From: Flavobacterium sp. LC2016-01
Lineage (GTDB): Bacteria; Bacteroidota; Bacteroidia; Flavobacteriales; Flavobacteriaceae
Direction: 5' to 3'
Length of the DNA: 64,000 nucleotides
Assembly: GCF_009711135.1 (NCBI RefSeq)
Contig: NZ_WMIC01000002.1
Location: forward strand, 434,001 to 498,000
The position numbers were made by a program, and so were the translations under genes. Positions 24,969-33,585 of this stretch are shown here, one piece after another. Position 1 is the first letter of the stretch, and each line of letters starts with the position of its first letter. Under the pieces are notes generated by a model. The model had not been told where the DNA came from. It saw nothing but the letters and a program-made list of their open reading frames with translations, and did no database searches.

Positions 24969-26630
24969 TTACTTTCCTGTTTCAATAAAAACCAAAGCGC
25001 GGTCTAAAACCTCATCTTTTCCTTCTTTAATTCCTTTTATTGTTGGTTTTACTTCAATATCTGGTATGATTCCAATTCTTTGTGTTTCTCTTCCGTCGGG
25101 ATAATAAACTCCAATTCCTGAAAATAGGGTATGAAAACCTTTAAAATCAAATTGGCTTACATTTCCATCTGCGCCGGCAGTCTGACTTCCAATAATTGTC
25201 GTATTTCCCGCTGCCTGAAAGCACATTGCCGTCCATTCTGATTGACTCACTGATTTCTCATTAAGCAAAACAATCACCTTTCCTTTGTAATTATCTTTGT
25301 TTTCAGAACCGCTTTTTGTTGAGCCATCCCAAATAAATTTGCCAGGATATTCATAATATGGGCGGGTATAAATGGCAAATTCTTTCTCCTGAGAATTTAG
25401 AAAATTTGATATTTCCCTAAAAGTACCCAATGGATAATTTCTCATATCAAGAACAATTGCTTTTGTATTTTTTAAGGCCTCAATCATAGCCGGAATATTT
25501 CTCGATTTTATAATCCCCATATCAACATAACCTATATTGTCATCCAAAAGCTTGAATTTGTCCTTCTTTTTCATGACTCCCTTTTTGAATTCATTTCTGT
25601 GAGACTCATGATAATCAAACCAAATCATATCTTTTGTTTCGTATTTTCCGTCTTTTAAAAATTCAACTTTTACATTATCATTGGTATTCACAAGGACAAT
25701 CCTTACGAGTTTATCTAAATAAGCAGCCTCATTTGAAGCGCAGATTAAATCTCTATTTTCTGAAATAAGTTCTTTAATTGTTTTGTCATTTATTTTAGTA
25801 ATGACATCTCCAATTTTAATATTATAAGCTTCGGCAACACTATCTCCTACAATTTCTGTCACCACTATTTTTTCATCTATTATTTTTCCTTTAGCAGGAA
25901 AAAATCTTCCATTTCCTTCACCTATCGAAGACTTATACATAAAAAACTCTGTATGGCTGTCATCTATTTTTGAAACCATTTTTTTCATTGCTGTGTAAAA
26001 ATCAGTATAATTTTCAGCTTTGATTACCGCAGGCAATGTCTGCATTAAAGTTTCATCCCATTTTTGACGCATTAAATATTTAAATGGAAAAAAATATTCA
26101 ACGACATTCCAGTACATAAATATCATGCGCAGTTTTGAATTTTTATCCTCAAAATTGGGATCGTCATAACGCTCATTTATCAAGTTAACATTTTCTACAT
26201 GTTCACTTCCCTCCACATAAAATTGTTTACCCTGAAACCTGTTTTCTTCAATAAATTTGAGTTTCTTCGAAAGCTTTTTTGAAAAGACTTTATCATTATT
26301 AATCCAAGACAAATCGAAGTTTTTATCAAAAAACTTAACATCTTTTGGTTCGGGAATTGGCGCAATTTCTTTTACCGGGCCAAGTTCGTCAATCCAATTT
26401 TCCAGAATCAATGAAAACTCTTCTTTGGTTTGTGCTTTTTCTATCTTAGGAAGTTTTTCTAAAAGCTGTTCATCCCAATTTGTTTTACCTCCCGCAACAA
26501 ACGGATGATAATATTTTAAAAATCCCCAGACTTTGCATGTTGCAGTAAGTTTTTCAGTTTCGGTGATTTTTGTCGAGCTGAAAATGGCTTGAGAAAATAC
26601 AATAAAGAGAAATAAAGTAATTTTTTTCAT
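24969..26630 (-). CDS. S41-family peptidase with PDZ domain, downstream paralogue
   Basis: 553 residues with a signal peptide (MKKITLFLFIVFSQAIFSS). An N-terminal helical part (to about residue 230) precedes a PDZ-like domain (VTEIVGDSVAEAYNIKIGDVITKINDKTI) and an S41 catalytic core with IGYVDMGIIKSRNIPAM, IVLDMRNYP and the nucleophile region KSVSQSEWTAMCFQAAG. It should cleave peptides at the cell envelope. It is about two-thirds identical to the gene 34 bases upstream, so this is a tandem duplication. Specificity unknown. Confidence 0.85.
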   Translation of the reverse strand: MKKITLFLFIVFSQAIFSSTKITETEKLTATCKVWGFLKYYHPFVAGGKTNWDEQLLEKLPKIEKAQTKEEFSLILENWIDELGPVKEIAPIPEPKDVKFFDKNFDLSWINNDKVFSKKLSKKLKFIEENRFQGKQFYVEGSEHVENVNLINERYDDPNFEDKNSKLRMIFMYWNVVEYFFPFKYLMRQKWDETLMQTLPAVIKAENYTDFYTAMKKMVSKIDDSHTEFFMYKSSIGEGNGRFFPAKGKIIDEKIVVTEIVGDSVAEAYNIKIGDVITKINDKTIKELISENRDLICASNEAAYLDKLVRIVLVNTNDNVKVEFLKDGKYETKDMIWFDYHESHRNEFKKGVMKKKDKFKLLDDNIGYVDMGIIKSRNIPAMIEALKNTKAIVLDMRNYPLGTFREISNFLNSQEKEFAIYTRPYYEYPGKFIWDGSTKSGSENKDNYKGKVIVLLNEKSVSQSEWTAMCFQAAGNTTIIGSQTAGADGNVSQFDFKGFHTLFSGIGVYYPDGRETQRIGIIPDIEVKPTIKGIKEGKDEVLDRALVFIETGK

Positions 26631-26664
26631 TAAAATGTAGGGTTTAATTTATTAGTAGTTTGGG

Positions 26665-28329
26665 TTATTTTCCTGTTTCAATAAAAAGCAACGCGCGATC
26701 TAAAACCTCATCTTTTCCTTCTTGAATTCCTTTTATTGTTGGTTTTACTTCAATATCTGGAACTATTCCAATTCTTTGGGTTTCTGTTTGATCTGGGTAA
26801 AATACTCCAATTCCTGAAATTTGTGTATTAAACCCTTTAAAATCAAAAATAGATACATTCCCATCTGCTCCAGCGGTCTGACTTCCAATTATGGTAGCAT
26901 TACCCGATGTCTGAAAACACATTGCTGTCCATTCTGCCTGGCTTTGCGTCTTTTCATTAAGCAGCATAATGACTTTTCCTTTGTAATTATCCTTATTCTC
27001 AAAACCGGCGTCACTTCCGCTGGTCCATCTAAATCGTCCTGGATAACTTAAATCTGGAATTGTGTAAATAGCAAATTTCTTTTCATGAGGATTTAAAAAT
27101 TTTGATATTTCTTCGAAAGTACCGTTCGGATAATTTCTCATATCAAAAACAATAGCTTTGGTGTTTTTTAGAGCTTCAACCATATCGGGAATATTTCTGA
27201 TTTTTATAATTCCCATATCGACATAACCAATATTATCCTCTAAAAGCCTGAATTTCTCCTTCTTTTTTCGTGCGCCCTTTTTAAATTCATTTCTGTGAGA
27301 ATCATGGTAATTAAACCATGTCATTGTTTTGGTACTATACTTATTGTCTTTAAAAAACTCTATTTTCACAGTGTCTGAATAGCCACTTAAATTTTTTTCA
27401 ACTACTTTATCTAAATAGGAAGATTCATTTGATGCACAAATTAACTCCCTATTTTCTGCAATGATCTCTTTTATCGTTTTATCATTTATTTTAGTAATTA
27501 TTGTCCCAATTTCTATATCATCAGCTTGAGCGAGACTATCTGCCAAGATTTCTGTAACGACCAATTTCTCCTCAATAATTTTTCCTTTCGCAGGAAAAAA
27601 CAACTTCTCTTTACGAACTGCTGAAGGCGAAGGATATAAATAAAACTCTGTATGACTGTCATTAATTCTAGAAACCAATTTTCGCATTGACAGATAAAAA
27701 TCATCGTAATTCTGGGATTGAATCGCAAGAGGTATTATTTTTTCTAAAGTAATATCCCATTTCTGATCCATTAGATATTTATTCGGAAAAAAATATTCTA
27801 TCAAATTCCAGTACATGAATACCATTCTCAGTTTTGAACTCTTATCGCTAAAGTCGGGATGTTCGAAACTTTCATTTTGCAAAAGAATATTTCCAACACC
27901 TTCCCCGGTGTAAACGTAGAATTGTTCTCCTTGAAATCTATTTTCTTCAATAAATTTTAATTTTTTGGAAAGCTTTTTTGAAAACAATTTATTGCTGTTT
28001 ATCCAAGAGAGATCAAAGTTCTTATCAAAATACTTTACCTCTTTTGGTGCAGCGATTGGTCCGATTTCTTTTATTGGACCAAGATTATCAATCCAGTTTT
28101 CTAGAATTAATGAAAAGTCTTCTTTCGTTTGTACTTTTTCTATTAATGGAAGTTTTTCTAAAAGCTGATTGTCCCAATTTACTTCTCCGCCAGCCACTTT
28201 TGGATGATAATATTTTAAAAATCCCCAGACTTTGCATGTTGCCGCAAGTTTTTCGGTATCCGTAATTTTTGATGCACTGAAAATGCTTTGCGAAAACAGA
28301 ACAAGTACTAATAAAGTAATTCTTTGCAT
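26665..28329 (-). CDS. S41-family peptidase with PDZ domain, upstream paralogue
   Basis: 554 residues with the same layout as its neighbour: signal peptide, helical N-terminal part, PDZ-like region (VTEILADSLAQADDIEIGTIITKINDKTI) and S41 core (IGYVDMGIIKIRNIPDM, IVFDMRNYP, KTQSQAEWTAMCFQTSG). The Ser-x-Ala/Ser-Glu pattern at the active site is kept in both. Differences cluster in the middle domain around residues 160-260, the likely substrate-binding part. Transcribed first of the pair; no gene of related function is adjacent. Confidence 0.85.
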   Translation of the reverse strand: MQRITLLVLVLFSQSIFSASKITDTEKLAATCKVWGFLKYYHPKVAGGEVNWDNQLLEKLPLIEKVQTKEDFSLILENWIDNLGPIKEIGPIAAPKEVKYFDKNFDLSWINSNKLFSKKLSKKLKFIEENRFQGEQFYVYTGEGVGNILLQNESFEHPDFSDKSSKLRMVFMYWNLIEYFFPNKYLMDQKWDITLEKIIPLAIQSQNYDDFYLSMRKLVSRINDSHTEFYLYPSPSAVRKEKLFFPAKGKIIEEKLVVTEILADSLAQADDIEIGTIITKINDKTIKEIIAENRELICASNESSYLDKVVEKNLSGYSDTVKIEFFKDNKYSTKTMTWFNYHDSHRNEFKKGARKKKEKFRLLEDNIGYVDMGIIKIRNIPDMVEALKNTKAIVFDMRNYPNGTFEEISKFLNPHEKKFAIYTIPDLSYPGRFRWTSGSDAGFENKDNYKGKVIMLLNEKTQSQAEWTAMCFQTSGNATIIGSQTAGADGNVSIFDFKGFNTQISGIGVFYPDQTETQRIGIVPDIEVKPTIKGIQEGKDEVLDRALLFIETGK

Positions 28330-28369
28330 TTTAGGTTCAGATTTGGATAGATAGTTTGGGACTACTTCT

Positions 28370-28414
28370 TTAAAAAGAAAAACCGAATTTAGAACTAAAA
28401 TTCTAAATTCGGTT
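28370..28414 (-). terminator. Terminator of the sigma factor operon
   Basis: Perfect 14-base arms at 28381-28394 and 28401-28414 (AACCGAATTTAGAA and complement), followed on the minus strand by a T-rich run. It lies 27 bases past the stop of the TPR anti-sigma-like gene and isolates the sigma operon from the S41 genes. Confidence 0.8.
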
Positions 28415-28441
28415 ACGGTTTTACGTAAATACCTTTTTTTA

Positions 28442-29164
28442 TTAATCTAATTCATCCAGAAGCAGTTGCACTTCATCATAATCTTCATAATCCTGCGAAA
28501 TTGTCTGCAATATTTCTTTACAGGATTGATAATCTCTTTGTTTCAATTTAGATAATGCGAGGTACCAAATTGCTTTTTCTTTATAAACTGAATTGCCTGC
28601 TTTCAATTCATTAAAAACAGCTTCGGCTTTTAGATAATGACTTTCTTCTAAAAGAGAAATCCCGTAATAATATTGAATTTCTGGTGTTTTTCCTTTTGCT
28701 AAAACTTCTTCAAAAAACGGAATTGCCAATGAATATTTTTTGCCATTAAATTCTTTCTCAGCATTTTTTAAAGGGCCATTTTCACTTCCTCTTTCGGCAA
28801 ATGAAGCTTGTTCAGGATGGTTATAATCAGCGTAAGTCGGATTCTGATTGTAATTAAAAAAGAACAGTCCAAACATCACCGCAACCGATGCTGCAACGGC
28901 AAGATACCAAGGTTTAAGACCTATAACTTTTGGTTTTTTGTTGAAATATTCTTCGGCAATCTGATTAAGATTTTCTTTGAATGCTTCTCTCTCTTCTTCA
29001 AATCCAAATTTATTCTGAAGCTGCAGCTGTACTGATTTGAAAGTTTCAAATTCTGAAGCAAATTGAACATCATCTTTCAATTGCTTTTCAAAGTCATTTT
29101 TTTCTTCAACAGCCAGTTCGCCTTCAAGATATTGATCAAATAATATATAGCGTTCTTCGTTCAT
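28442..29164 (-). CDS. Anti-sigma-like membrane protein with periplasmic TPRs
   Basis: 240 residues. The N-terminal 80 residues are cytoplasmic and resemble anti-sigma N-termini (ILFDQYLEGELAVEEKNDFEKQL), without a zinc motif. One span follows (about 86-104, WYLAVAASVAVMFGLFFF), then a C-terminal domain of about 135 residues with TPR-like helices (AEKEFNGKKYSLAIPFFEEVLAKGKTPEIQYYYGISLLEE). It starts 2 bases after the sigma factor stop, the classic place for an anti-sigma factor. The outside TPRs could receive a signal from envelope partners such as the TPR-bearing CHAT protease encoded divergently; this is inference. Confidence 0.75.
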   Translation of the reverse strand: MNEERYILFDQYLEGELAVEEKNDFEKQLKDDVQFASEFETFKSVQLQLQNKFGFEEEREAFKENLNQIAEEYFNKKPKVIGLKPWYLAVAASVAVMFGLFFFNYNQNPTYADYNHPEQASFAERGSENGPLKNAEKEFNGKKYSLAIPFFEEVLAKGKTPEIQYYYGISLLEESHYLKAEAVFNELKAGNSVYKEKAIWYLALSKLKQRDYQSCKEILQTISQDYEDYDEVQLLLDELD

Positions 29165-29166
29165 GA

Positions 29167-29751
29167 CTACTTATTTTTTAGAGAATTAAAATTTTTGGCT
29201 TCCTGAATCCACTGCGTTAACTGGCCTATACATAACGATTTCTTTTTGCGTACATAACCGTACGTTACGTTAAGTTTTTCAGCAACCTCTTCCATCGATT
29301 TAATCGAAAAACTCAGCTTTAACAGCTCTTGGCATTTGTCTCCAAGTTTTTGAAACATGGTATCAAAAAGCTTCTGTTTTTCATCAAATTCTTCAGTCTG
29401 AGCAATTAATTCTAACGCAGATTCATTAATAGATACCGCGTCTTCATGAATTGTTACCCCTTTATTTGATATTTTTTTGAATTCATTCAGCCATTTCCTT
29501 TTACACAATAAAAAAAAGTAGGCATCAAAAGGGCAAGTAAGCTGCAATGTTTTGGCTTTCGCCTGATTGTAAAGCAATATCATGACTTCCTGAACAATGT
29601 CCTGCGCCTGCTCTCTGTCGCCTGAATTATTCAAGACAAAAAAAACGACTTTAGGAACGAACTGCTTGTAAATAGATTCAATAATTACCGAATCATTTGC
29701 TGCAAGTCCGTCAATATACATTTGGTCACTATGAATTTTAATTTTCTCCAT
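29167..29751 (-). CDS. ECF-type RNA polymerase sigma factor
   Basis: 194 residues with sigma region 2 (FVPKVVFFVLNNSGDREQAQDIVQEVMILLYNQ) and region 4 helix-turn-helix (SMEEVAEKLNVTYGYVRKKKSLCIGQL). The length and the lack of regions 1 and 3 fit extracytoplasmic-function sigma factors. It is cotranscribed with a TPR membrane protein that probably holds it inactive. Divergent from a small membrane protein gene, with a candidate target promoter (29808-29838) in the shared gap. Two more copies stand before the lipoprotein gene. Confidence 0.88.
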   Translation of the reverse strand: MEKIKIHSDQMYIDGLAANDSVIIESIYKQFVPKVVFFVLNNSGDREQAQDIVQEVMILLYNQAKAKTLQLTCPFDAYFFLLCKRKWLNEFKKISNKGVTIHEDAVSINESALELIAQTEEFDEKQKLFDTMFQKLGDKCQELLKLSFSIKSMEEVAEKLNVTYGYVRKKKSLCIGQLTQWIQEAKNFNSLKNK

Positions 29752-29807
29752 AAAAAAACTTTTGATTAGTTAAAGTTAAAAAAGAATCTCAAATAATTTA
29801 ATTATCA

Positions 29808-29838
29808 GGGTAACAATTACAAAATCAATTTGATATAG
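29808..29838 (+). promoter_or_regulatory. Candidate ECF sigma promoter, site 1
   Basis: GGGTAACAA (29808-29816), 13 bases, TTGATATAG (29830-29838). Both boxes and the exact spacing recur at 30198-30228 and 30265-30295. It ends 39 bases before the small membrane protein gene at 29878. The two-box layout fits -35 and -10 elements of an ECF sigma factor. Confidence 0.7.
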
Positions 29839-29877
29839 ACCTGTAATACTCTTTTAAACTAAAAAATATTAAAAGGA

Positions 29878-30177
29878 ATGGAAACGTATCAATTTACTAA
29901 AGAAAAAAATCTGGAGCAGTTTTATGAAATGATTTCGGCTAAAAAACGAAATGGTTTTGTAATTGTAGAACACAACGAAAAATTGCCGTATGTAGTTTTA
30001 TCCAAAGAAAAAAAAGTCCTAAACCATTCTTTTCATCTCTTTCTTACCTGCATCACATTTGGTTTCTGGTCAATTGTCTGGCTGTATTTAATTGTTACGC
30101 TTTCGCAGAAGAAAAGCATTTTGGTAGCTGTAGATGAAGACGGAAATCTTTTTGAAGACAAATGTTTATCAGCCTAA
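29878..30177 (+). CDS. Small membrane protein divergent from the sigma factor
   Basis: 99 residues. The first 50 residues look soluble and mixed (FTKEKNLEQFYEMISAKKRNGFVIVEHNEKLPYVVLSKEKK). A single long span or hairpin follows (HLFLTCITFGFWSIVWLYLIVTL), then a short tail, ILVAVDEDGNLFEDK. No family recognised. It has a candidate ECF promoter 39 bases upstream and would be a direct member of the sigma regulon. It could be a feedback or signalling element, but nothing in the sequence proves that. Confidence 0.7.
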   Translation: METYQFTKEKNLEQFYEMISAKKRNGFVIVEHNEKLPYVVLSKEKKVLNHSFHLFLTCITFGFWSIVWLYLIVTLSQKKSILVAVDEDGNLFEDKCLSA

Positions 30178-30197
30178 ATAAAAAAAATAAAAAACAG

Positions 30198-30228
30198 GGG
30201 TAACAAATTTTTAAGCGAATTGATATAG
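30198..30228 (+). promoter_or_regulatory. Candidate ECF sigma promoter, site 2
   Basis: GGGTAACAA (30198-30206), 13 bases, TTGATATAG (30220-30228). Both boxes are identical to site 1 while the spacer differs. It lies 139 bases before the lipoprotein start. Confidence 0.7.
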
Positions 30229-30264
30229 TGTTATACAGGCCTGAAAAAATATTTTAAAAACGAG

Positions 30265-30295
30265 GGGTAACAAAATCAAACCCAAATTGATTTAA
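30265..30295 (+). promoter_or_regulatory. Candidate ECF sigma promoter, site 3
   Basis: GGGTAACAA (30265-30273), 13 bases, TTGATTTAA (30287-30295), with two changes in the second box. It is 72 bases before the lipoprotein start and may be a weaker second promoter. Confidence 0.6.
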
Positions 30296-30367
30296 GAATA
30301 TAAATAACAACCAGAATCTGAAAACCGCTTGATACCATTCAAGACAGATTTATAAAAACTAGAAATT

Positions 30368-31351
30368 ATGAACACGAAATTTAAAACTATCAGTCTATTA
30401 TTTTTATTAGTAATCTCCTTAGTAAGCTGCGACAACAGCGATGGAGACGAAATTAAAATTACACCGCCAACATCGGCTGCTTTTAAAAGCATCAGCGAAA
30501 AAGGAGTAAAAGGAAACACTCAAAAATTCACTGTAACAGCCGGAACCGGAATGATATCGGTAACATCTGCAAAAGGAGTTAAACTGAACATTAACGGAAA
30601 CTGTTTAACCAAAAACGGAAATGCCGTAACAGGGCAAATTGATATTGAATATATAGAGCTTTTTGACAAAGGAAATATGTTGATTACCAACAAACCAACA
30701 ATGGGAATTACTGCAGACGGAAAGAAAAATCTTTTGATTTCTGGCGGAGAATTCTTTATCAAAGCAACTCAGGGCGGTGTTGAACTTCAAACTTCTTGCT
30801 CAATGAGTATGATTGTGCCTGCAGCGCTTACAGACGGCGTAGACAATACTATGACTTTATGGACGGGTGTAATTAATGATGCAGGAGAATTGGCTTGGAG
30901 AGAAGCAAAAGCCGACGCAAATGGCGCAAACGGAAAAGGCGGTGTTCAAGGCGAAGGAACAAATTATTATGTAACTTTTGGAAACTTTGGCTGGACAAAT
31001 GTGGACCGTTTTTACAGTGATCCAAGACCAAAAACTACCATTCTTGCTGATGCTCCTGATGGTTATGACAATAACAACAGTGCAATTTATTTATCTTATG
31101 ACGGCGAAGGAACAAATGCTCTTGCAAAATTAGACACTTATACAGCAGCCGGATTATTTAGCGAACATTACGGCCAGATCCCGATTGGTCTTAAATGTCA
31201 CGTGATTTTTGTTACCGAAGACAGTGGTCAATGGCGTTATGCGATTAAAGCTGTAACCGTTGCCGCCAATGACGTTTACACTTTTACGCTTGCCGAAACT
31301 ACTCTTGGTACCGAAGCGCAATTGGTCGCAGCAATTAATGCGATCCAATAA
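30368..31351 (+). CDS. Lipoprotein of unknown function, sigma-linked
   Basis: 327 residues with a lipobox LVSC near residue 22 and an Asp-rich stretch right after it (DNSDGDE), which in Bacteroidota can favour surface export. The rest is predicted beta-rich and Gly/Asn-rich, with two Cys (NGNCLT, QTSCSM) that may pair. No catalytic motif or family recognised. Two candidate ECF promoters stand upstream and a terminator at 31372-31402 follows, so it is probably expressed mainly from those promoters, with limited read-through to the PKD gene. Confidence 0.7.
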   Translation: MNTKFKTISLLFLLVISLVSCDNSDGDEIKITPPTSAAFKSISEKGVKGNTQKFTVTAGTGMISVTSAKGVKLNINGNCLTKNGNAVTGQIDIEYIELFDKGNMLITNKPTMGITADGKKNLLISGGEFFIKATQGGVELQTSCSMSMIVPAALTDGVDNTMTLWTGVINDAGELAWREAKADANGANGKGGVQGEGTNYYVTFGNFGWTNVDRFYSDPRPKTTILADAPDGYDNNNSAIYLSYDGEGTNALAKLDTYTAAGLFSEHYGQIPIGLKCHVIFVTEDSGQWRYAIKAVTVAANDVYTFTLAETTLGTEAQLVAAINAIQ

Positions 31352-31371
31352 CTTAGAAATGCTTTTTTAAG

Positions 31372-31402
31372 AAAAAGTGGTGATTTGCTCATCACTTTTT
31401 TT
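31372..31402 (+). terminator. Terminator after the lipoprotein gene
   Basis: Arms at 31372-31383 and 31389-31400 (AAAAAGTGGTGA with TCATCACTTTTT, one G-T pair) with a 5-base loop and a T run. It implies that the next gene has its own promoter or relies on read-through. Confidence 0.75.
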
Positions 31403-31462
31403 TACATTTAATCCTGTTTTAAAATTGATTATTAAGATTTTAGAACCCAAAACTATCTCGTT

Positions 31463-33415
31463 ATGAAACCACAACTGTCTATTTTCTTTATACTCTTCTC
31501 TATTTTTTCAATAGGACAAACCAAAGTAAAAGACACCATAACCCGAAGAGCCAATATTGGTTTTATCCAAAACGGAAATGCCGTAACTTTTAAGCCTGAA
31601 ACACCGCCTTTGATTCCGATAGCGGGTGCGCCAAAACCTAGTTATTCGTATTTATGGGAACTCGGCGACGGCCATTACAGTAAAGAAGTAGAACCAAAAC
31701 ATGTTTATAAAAACAAAGGAACTTACACCACGCGCCTTGCCGTAACTAACAATTACGACAACGGAAAACCTCCCGCAACGCGTCCTAAAAAAGTGGCTGT
31801 GAATGATATTACAGACACTAATTATAAAGACATTGCATCAATTGCGGATCAAAATGGTTTTGCCATAATTAAAAACTGTGATCCTATTCCAGATCAGGAA
31901 ATGATAGTTGTAGTAAGTTATCAGAATCTGGAAAATTATGTTTCAAGCGGCAAACTGTATTTGTTTTACAATGAGAAACAATTCAAGAATAATAACTTTG
32001 AATTAACTGATTTTAGAACGTATGCCAACGAGCGTGAAGTGAAGGAAAATCTTGTGGCTTCTACCGACGACCTTGACGATTCGAATACTTTTGTGGCTTC
32101 CGCCGAAAATACAATCAAACGAAAAAAATACCGAAATACAACGACCGAAGAAGATTTGGATGCATCACTTTCAGATGCCAATAAAACCTATCATAATGTA
32201 TCGATTTTAGAATTTGATGATGCCAATCCGGGGGAAACCCGAAATGTTTTTTATACCTTTAAAACAACACCTGAAATGATTAAAGATACCAGCGCAACGG
32301 TTACGATGCGCGGGATTTTTGTTCCGAATCGAAGTTATAAGAACCATAAAATTAAAAACCTCGAAATGGAAATTGTGACTTCGCACGATCCAAACAAAAT
32401 GGGATCAAACGGAAGTTTTATGAATTACAGATTGGTGCGTTTTAAAAGAGTGAATTTTAAAACCCGTTTTCAAAACAACGGCGAAGGTCCGGCAAGAAAA
32501 ATTCGTTTAGAAACGGATGTTCCGGATATGTTCGACAAAAAGACTTTCCAGATTGAAAGCATGTATCCTGAATGTCCAATTTGTCCAAAAGACGAAGAAC
32601 CAACGATAAGCTGTCTGGACACGATTATCAAACAAAAACAGATTATTTTCACTTTCAAAAATATTTACTTGCCGGGAAGCGAACAGAAAAATGTTCAGGA
32701 AAAAGATTCCACAAAAGGATTTGTAAAATATTCGATGAAGTTTGCCGAGGATTTTCATAAAGTAAAAACCAAAAGCCGAACTGCCATTATTTTTGATAAA
32801 AACGAACCTATAATTACCAACTACGCCACGACTCGATTTCTTCCCGGAATTTCGATTGGGGCAAAAGCGGGTTATAATATTTATCCTGATTTAGACAAAT
32901 CGACGAGTTATTTTGTGGGAGCTACAATTTCGCCATTTAAATCGTATCGTTTTTACTGGCAGGCTGAATGGCTAAATGCATTAAACCAATACAACAGCGC
33001 GGTTAAAGTTGAAGAAGAATTTTTAACCAATCCAAATGGGGTAAGACAATTGCAGCGCACTACAACAACAACTGAAAACAAAAATATCAATTGGGAAATT
33101 CCGTTTTTGATTCGCTATAATATTAATAATTATATCGGAGTTGGCGCTGGAGTTCAGGTTAATGTGAATGTTTCTTCAGAACAAAATCAGAATATTCAAG
33201 TGGATCTTTATGAAGGCGACAAAGGGAATTTTTTAATTGATTCAAAAACAACTGAAAATACAGTAAAAAATTCTTTCACCGATTTTAAAACAGGGCTTTT
33301 ATTTGATTTAACGGCAGGTTTTGCCAGAATTGGTCCGAGTTTGGGTGCACGTTACGTGATTAATTTTGAACAGAATTTCAATTATATTCAGCTTTATGGA
33401 ATATGGAAGTTTTAG
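31463..33415 (+). CDS. PKD-domain protein with C-terminal beta-barrel-like region
   Basis: 650 residues with a signal peptide (ending IFSIGQ). A PKD domain is clear (YLWELGDGHYSKEVEPKHVYKNKGTYTTRLAVTN, about 55-105). The middle part contains the TSHDPNKM motif seen before repeat domains in many T9SS-linked proteins and a cluster of Cys (YPECPICPKDEEPTISCLD). From about residue 455 the sequence alternates like an outer-membrane beta barrel and ends in IQLYGIWKF, with a terminal Phe typical of barrels. Probably an outer-membrane anchor with periplasmic or surface PKD domain. It precedes the CHAT gene by 150 bases. Confidence 0.72.
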   Translation: MKPQLSIFFILFSIFSIGQTKVKDTITRRANIGFIQNGNAVTFKPETPPLIPIAGAPKPSYSYLWELGDGHYSKEVEPKHVYKNKGTYTTRLAVTNNYDNGKPPATRPKKVAVNDITDTNYKDIASIADQNGFAIIKNCDPIPDQEMIVVVSYQNLENYVSSGKLYLFYNEKQFKNNNFELTDFRTYANEREVKENLVASTDDLDDSNTFVASAENTIKRKKYRNTTTEEDLDASLSDANKTYHNVSILEFDDANPGETRNVFYTFKTTPEMIKDTSATVTMRGIFVPNRSYKNHKIKNLEMEIVTSHDPNKMGSNGSFMNYRLVRFKRVNFKTRFQNNGEGPARKIRLETDVPDMFDKKTFQIESMYPECPICPKDEEPTISCLDTIIKQKQIIFTFKNIYLPGSEQKNVQEKDSTKGFVKYSMKFAEDFHKVKTKSRTAIIFDKNEPIITNYATTRFLPGISIGAKAGYNIYPDLDKSTSYFVGATISPFKSYRFYWQAEWLNALNQYNSAVKVEEEFLTNPNGVRQLQRTTTTTENKNINWEIPFLIRYNINNYIGVGAGVQVNVNVSSEQNQNIQVDLYEGDKGNFLIDSKTTENTVKNSFTDFKTGLLFDLTAGFARIGPSLGARYVINFEQNFNYIQLYGIWKF

Positions 33416-33428
33416 TTTTTTTTCACCA

Positions 33429-33585
33429 TATAAGTGATGTAAGTTCATATTATAATGTGGTAGATTAAACAAAATGTCATCCTGAGCGAAGTCGAAGGCT
33501 TTGTAACGAAAAAAGGTCTTCGACTTCGCTCAGACTGACAATATAATAACTAATTGTTTTTTAACATGAACTTACATCACTTATA
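33429..33585 (+). promoter_or_regulatory. 20-bp inverted repeat covering the CHAT start codon
   Basis: 33429-33448 is the exact reverse complement of 33566-33585, and the right arm begins with the ATG of the CHAT gene. A second palindrome (33475-33497 with 33518-33540, dispersed family) lies inside, so an RNA read through from the PKD gene could fold into two stacked stems that hide the start codon. As DNA it could be a small element with inverted ends. Which applies is not known. Confidence 0.6.
33475..33540. repeat. Dispersed palindrome 'CTGAGCGAAGTCGAAG', copy 1
   Basis: Arms 33475-33497 and 33518-33540 pair with few mismatches. Further copies lie at 51859-51920 and 51984-52070. The family is common in flavobacterial intergenic regions. 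Confidence 0.85.

Noticed and set aside
29449..29461. A GGGGTAACAA on the minus strand inside the sigma factor gene
   Set aside because: It encodes GVT in a good reading frame and has no TTGATATAG-like box 13 bases on, so it is probably coincidence.
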